The translations under genes and the position numbers were made by a program. From positions 1 to 9,646 of the forward strand of contig JALNWS010000153.1 of NCBI GenBank assembly GCA_023230755.1: a DNA stretch of 9,646 bases, written 5' to 3'. Below are positions 6,700-9,646 of the stretch, piece by piece. The first letter of the stretch is position 1, and every line of letters begins with the position of its first letter. Below the pieces are notes generated by a model. That model saw nothing but the letters and a program-made list of their open reading frames with translations, had not been told where the DNA came from and did not search any database. This DNA is from Azoarcus sp. Its GTDB lineage: Bacteria; Pseudomonadota; Gammaproteobacteria; Burkholderiales; Rhodocyclaceae.

Positions 6700-7947
6700 T
6701 CAACCGGCCTTGCGTGTATAGCGCGTGGAGACATAATCGTCCACGATCGCCTTGAATTCGGCGGCGATATTGTCGCCACGCAGTGTGACCGTCTTCTGCC
6801 CGTCGACAAAGACCGGTGCAGCAGGCGTTTCACCGGTGCCGGGCAGCGAGATGCCGATGTTGGCATGCTTGCTCTCGCCCGGACCATTGACCACGCAGCC
6901 CATCACCGCAAGGGTCATGTTCTCGACGCCGTCGTACTGGTCGCGCCAGGTCGGCATCTGCTCGCGCACGTAGTTCTGGATGCCTGATGCCAGCTCCTGG
7001 AAGAAAGTGCTGGTCGTGCGCCCGCAGCCGGGGCAGGCCGTAACCATCGGGGTGAAGGCACGCAGACCCATGGTCTGCAGGATTTCCTGTGCTACCACGA
7101 CCTCCTGAGTGCGACTGCCGCCGGGCTCCGGGGTGAGCGAGATGCGGATGGTGTCACCGATTCCTTCCTGCAGCAGCACGGCCAGTGCGGCGGTGGAGCC
7201 GACGATGCCCTTGCTCCCCATGCCGGCCTCGGTCAGCCCCAGGTGCAGCGGATAGTCGCAGCGGACAGACATGTCGCGGTAGACCGCGATCAGGTCCTGC
7301 ACGCTCGACACCTTTGCCGAGAGGATGATGCGATCGCCCGCCAGACCGTACTCTTCGGCCTTGGCCGCGGATTCGAGGGCCGAGACCACCAGCGCCTCAC
7401 GCATGACCGCACCGGCATCGCGCGGCTCTGCGCGCGTCGCGTTCCCGTCCATGATCCGCGCCAGCACCGACTGATCGAGACTGCCCCAATTGACGCCGAT
7501 GCGCACCGGCTTGTCGTACTTGCATGCGATCTCGACGATGGCGGCGAACTGCGGATCGCGCTTGCTGCCCGCACCGACATTGCCGGGGTTGATGCGCAGC
7601 TTGGCCAGTGCCTCGGCGCAGGCTGGGTGTTTCGCGAGCAGCGTGTGCCCGTTGTAGTGGAAATCGCCCACCAGCGGCACATCCATGTTCAGTGCCAGCA
7701 AGCGGTCACGGATATGCGGCACCGCGCGTGCGGCTTCTTCGTTGTTTACCGTAATGCGGACCAGCTCGGAGCCGGCACGGGCGAGCTCGGCCACCTGCAT
7801 CGCGGTCCCGAGAATGTCGGCGGTGTCAGTGTTGGTCATTGACTGCACCACCACCGGCGTGCCGGCACCCACGGCGACCTGCCCGATACGGACCAGGCGC
7901 GTCGTGCGGCGTGGGGAGGGAGCGGAAATCGAACTGGATTGCGTCAT
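6700..7947 (-). CDS. ispG: IspG (GcpE), 4-hydroxy-3-methylbut-2-enyl diphosphate synthase
   Basis: This 415-residue enzyme catalyses the penultimate step of the MEP isoprenoid pathway, reductively converting methylerythritol cyclodiphosphate to HMBPP with a [4Fe-4S] cluster. The N-terminal TIM-barrel domain contains VQSMTNTDT (34-42), GDFHYNGH (94-101) and RINPGNVG (118-125). The cluster ligands are C305 and C308 in the CPGCGR motif and C351 in MGCVVNGPGE, with E358 as the expected fourth ligand; all are present. It is longer than the E. coli enzyme, as is usual for betaproteobacterial IspG. The ATG at 7945-7947 lies 1 nt after the rodZ stop (TGAAATG) without a strong Shine-Dalgarno, which suggests translation coupled to rodZ. 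Placement between rodZ and hisS is conserved across Proteobacteria. Confidence 0.98.
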   Translation of the reverse strand: MTQSSSISAPSPRRTTRLVRIGQVAVGAGTPVVVQSMTNTDTADILGTAMQVAELARAGSELVRITVNNEEAARAVPHIRDRLLALNMDVPLVGDFHYNGHTLLAKHPACAEALAKLRINPGNVGAGSKRDPQFAAIVEIACKYDKPVRIGVNWGSLDQSVLARIMDGNATRAEPRDAGAVMREALVVSALESAAKAEEYGLAGDRIILSAKVSSVQDLIAVYRDMSVRCDYPLHLGLTEAGMGSKGIVGSTAALAVLLQEGIGDTIRISLTPEPGGSRTQEVVVAQEILQTMGLRAFTPMVTACPGCGRTTSTFFQELASGIQNYVREQMPTWRDQYDGVENMTLAVMGCVVNGPGESKHANIGISLPGTGETPAAPVFVDGQKTVTLRGDNIAAEFKAIVDDYVSTRYTRKAG

Positions 7948-7948
7948 T

Positions 7949-8893
7949 TCATTGAACCGTTAGACGGGCGACCGAGACCTTGGTGTGGGGCACGAGGTCG
8001 ACCGGTTTTCCGTTGAATTCGAGCCGGACACTGCGGGCGTTACCGATCACCAGCGCAAACGGTGGGCTGCCCTGCACGGTCCGGGAGCTTCCCGGCACAC
8101 CGATTCCCGAGAACACGATCGTGCCGGAGGCGTCCTTGACCTCGACCCAGGATTCACCCGAGAACACGAAGCGCAGGGGCTGCATGGCGTCGGCTGCCGA
8201 CGCAGCGGCCTCGGCCGGCGCCGACAGAAGCGCGGCGGACACCGCCGGCTCGACATCAGGCGGTGACACTGGCGCAGGCTCGGTGCCCGGCGCTGCAGGC
8301 AGCACGGTTGCAGACTCAGTCGCAGGCGCAGCGGCGTCAGCAGCCCCCGCAAGCGGCGGCTCGCCCTCGGTCGCAAGCGGCGCCGACGCAGCAAGTGCAT
8401 CCTCGGCCTCGGCCTGGGTCATGGGGGCCATGCCCGGCTCAATGACATCGATATCAGACTGCACCGGCGTTTCGAACCAGCCAAAATACCCACCAGCCGA
8501 AATCAGCACCAACAGCAGCCCGGCAACGACCGCAGCCGGCACGACATTGAACTTGAATCCGCGATTGGCGGGCATGTCACCTTCGGCATTCGACACCGGC
8601 GTCAGATCAACAGCCGCGGACGCGTCGGCACCGACTGCAGCCAGCACCGCCTCAGGATCGAGGCCGAGATGCCGGGCATAGTTGCGCACGAATCCGCGCA
8701 CGAATGCCGGGCCCGGCAGGCTCTCGTAGTGTCCACTCTCGATCGCGACCAACTGGCGCATTGACAGCTTCAGCGCCTGTGCGACCTCTTCAAGCGACTC
8801 CCCACGCCCTTCGCGCGCCTGGCGCAGCATGGTACCGGCAGGCGTCTGCACGGTTTCCGTCATCGTAACGGCATCGGACTGCGTGCTACTCAC
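7949..8893 (-). CDS. rodZ: RodZ, cytoskeleton-associated cell-shape protein
   Basis: This 314-residue bitopic inner-membrane protein links the MreB cytoskeleton to the periplasmic wall-elongation machinery. An Xre-like HTH domain covers about 19-85, with the RodZ signature FVRGFVRNYARHLGLDP (64-80). A transmembrane helix lies at about 116-139 (VVPAAVVAGLLLVLISAGGYFGW). An Ala/Pro/Glu-rich low-complexity periplasmic linker follows at about 140-237, then the C-terminal DUF4115 beta domain (238-311), which begins QPLRFVFSGESWVEVKD. The preferred start is the GTG at 8891-8893, which overlaps the pilF stop as GTGA and has AAGGGA 7 nt upstream. An ATG ten codons downstream (8861-8863) has no Shine-Dalgarno but would still leave the HTH domain intact. 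Confidence 0.96.
   Translation of the reverse strand: MSSTQSDAVTMTETVQTPAGTMLRQAREGRGESLEEVAQALKLSMRQLVAIESGHYESLPGPAFVRGFVRNYARHLGLDPEAVLAAVGADASAAVDLTPVSNAEGDMPANRGFKFNVVPAAVVAGLLLVLISAGGYFGWFETPVQSDIDVIEPGMAPMTQAEAEDALAASAPLATEGEPPLAGAADAAAPATESATVLPAAPGTEPAPVSPPDVEPAVSAALLSAPAEAAASAADAMQPLRFVFSGESWVEVKDASGTIVFSGIGVPGSSRTVQGSPPFALVIGNARSVRLEFNGKPVDLVPHTKVSVARLTVQ
8183..8470 (-). other. Low-complexity Ala/Pro/Glu-rich linker of RodZ
   Basis: These bases encode RodZ residues 142-237, a stretch dominated by Ala, Pro, Glu and Ser with recurring short units such as APAE, AAPA and EPAP. It is the flexible periplasmic spacer between the transmembrane helix and the DUF4115 domain. The biased codons leave long open frames on the opposite strand here, which are not genes. 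Confidence 0.7.
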
Positions 8894-9646
8894 TCGTACT
8901 TCCCTTGCAACATCAAGACATTTTCGGCGGAGTCGGCAAAACGGCTGCGCAACTGCTCGGCATAACTTGCCTCGGCGTTGCGCTCACCCAGCTTGCGCGC
9001 GGCGCGCAAGCCGAGCCAGACCGTTGCAGACGTCGGCCTGAGCTGCTGATGCAGACGGATGAGCTGCTCGTGCGCAGCCTGATAGTTGCCGCGCCGGTAA
9101 GCGATTGCGGCCAGCTGGTAGAGAGCCTCTCCATTGGCCGGATCAGCCTGAACCGCGAGCATGAACTGCTGCTCCGCTTCCGCATCCTTGTTCAACCGTA
9201 GCAGACACAGCCCTGCGTTCGTGTAAGGACGCGTCGAGTAGCGATAGTACGGGTTGCGGGCAGCGCGGGCAAAGCGCTCCAAACCCTCAGTCTCACGTCC
9301 CTGGAGGCACAGGAACCAGCCATAACTGTTGTTGAAGTCAGGATCGCCGGGCGCGGCGTTGAGGGCACGTGAGAAGTAGTCCCCAGCCGAGCCGTTCTCG
9401 TCGATCATCATGTAGGTCAGCCCCATCAGATGAAAGGCCGGCGCGTAAGACGGGCTTTCGGCCAGCGCGAGCTTGCCCTCATCGAGCGCAACGTCATAGC
9501 GCCCGATCTCGAAGTAGGCCTGACCGAGATCCACATGGACGCGAGCGCGGGCATCCGGCCCGGCAACCGGCTGACTATCAGACATCGGGCGCGACACCCC
9601 GAGCACATCGCCGCTGATACCCGAAGTTGGCGCCGTGACACAGCCC
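8890..9646 (-). CDS. pilF: PilF (PilW), type IV pilus secretin pilotin lipoprotein (partial, 5' end outside window)
   Basis: This is a TPR-repeat protein that in type IV pilus systems delivers and assembles the PilQ secretin in the outer membrane. The frame is open through the right edge. The first visible residues are Gly-Cys (9640-9645), followed by VTAPTSGISGD, which looks like the end of a lipobox, so the signal peptide and start codon lie outside the window. A GTG at 9604-9606 and an ATG at 9583-9585 are internal codons that would remove the lipidation site. Counting the Cys as mature residue 1, 250 residues are visible, with about six TPR units over 32-237. The segment NNSYGWFLC (104-112) is typical of PilF. 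The stop overlaps the rodZ GTG by 4 nt. pilF-rodZ-ispG-hisS is a conserved order, which supports pilF over a generic TPR protein. Confidence 0.92.
   Translation of the reverse strand, partial: GCVTAPTSGISGDVLGVSRPMSDSQPVAGPDARARVHVDLGQAYFEIGRYDVALDEGKLALAESPSYAPAFHLMGLTYMMIDENGSAGDYFSRALNAAPGDPDFNNSYGWFLCLQGRETEGLERFARAARNPYYRYSTRPYTNAGLCLLRLNKDAEAEQQFMLAVQADPANGEALYQLAAIAYRRGNYQAAHEQLIRLHQQLRPTSATVWLGLRAARKLGERNAEASYAEQLRSRFADSAENVLMLQGKYE
8901..8906 (-). promoter_or_regulatory. Ribosome binding site supporting the rodZ GTG start
   Basis: AAGGGA on the minus strand, inside the last codons of pilF, lies 7 nt before the GTG at 8891-8893. It supports that GTG rather than the internal ATG at 8861-8863. 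Confidence 0.65.

Noticed and set aside
7980..8681. A 233-codon plus-strand frame rich in Ala, Ser and Gly antisense to rodZ
   Set aside because: Its composition is the mirror of the low-complexity RodZ linker; nothing supports translation.
1..9646. Mobile element, defence island or novel gene cluster
   Set aside because: All coding space is filled by ten recognised housekeeping genes in a conserved order, with gaps of 108 nt or less. I saw no transposase, integrase, tRNA, CRISPR repeats or foreign-looking segment.

Overview
The window is a GC-rich stretch of a betaproteobacterial chromosome. The gene order pilF-rodZ-ispG-hisS-yfgM-bamB-der-hfq-hflX-hflK and the protein sequences look most like the Azoarcus/Thauera/Aromatoleum group (Rhodocyclales). 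That placement rests on recalled family sequences, not on a search. All ten genes lie on the minus strand, so transcription runs from the high to the low coordinates. Both end genes are cut by the window edges.

In transcription order: pilF (type IV pilus secretin pilotin lipoprotein, 5' end outside the window) overlaps rodZ (cell-shape membrane protein) by 4 nt. ispG (isoprenoid Fe-S enzyme) starts 1 nt after the rodZ stop. After a 45-nt C/A-rich leader comes hisS (histidyl-tRNA synthetase). It overlaps by 14 nt a yfgM-like gene (membrane-anchored periplasmic TPR protein), and bamB (outer-membrane assembly lipoprotein) starts 3 nt later. der (ribosome-assembly GTPase) follows after 15 nt. A 108-nt, partly AT-rich gap, the largest here, precedes hfq (RNA chaperone). 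A 54-nt gap with a weak terminator-like hairpin leads to hflX (ribosome-splitting GTPase), and 14 nt later hflK (FtsH-regulating membrane protein) begins and runs off the left edge.

The tight spacing suggests two transcriptional blocks: pilF to der, covering envelope and pilus biogenesis, isoprenoid supply, tRNA charging and ribosome assembly; and hfq to hflK, an RNA-chaperone and stress module probably driven by its own promoter in front of hfq. Genes upstream of pilF and downstream of hflK are not visible.

I found no RNA gene, insertion sequence, CRISPR array, phage or defence gene, and no broken gene. This is a conserved housekeeping region, not an accessory one, and I see no evidence for an undescribed system. 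The items worth a second look are small: control signals around hfq, an AAN-repeat leader without a Shine-Dalgarno in front of hisS, a variant G4 motif in Der, a possible disulfide in BamB, and the pilF start lying outside the window.
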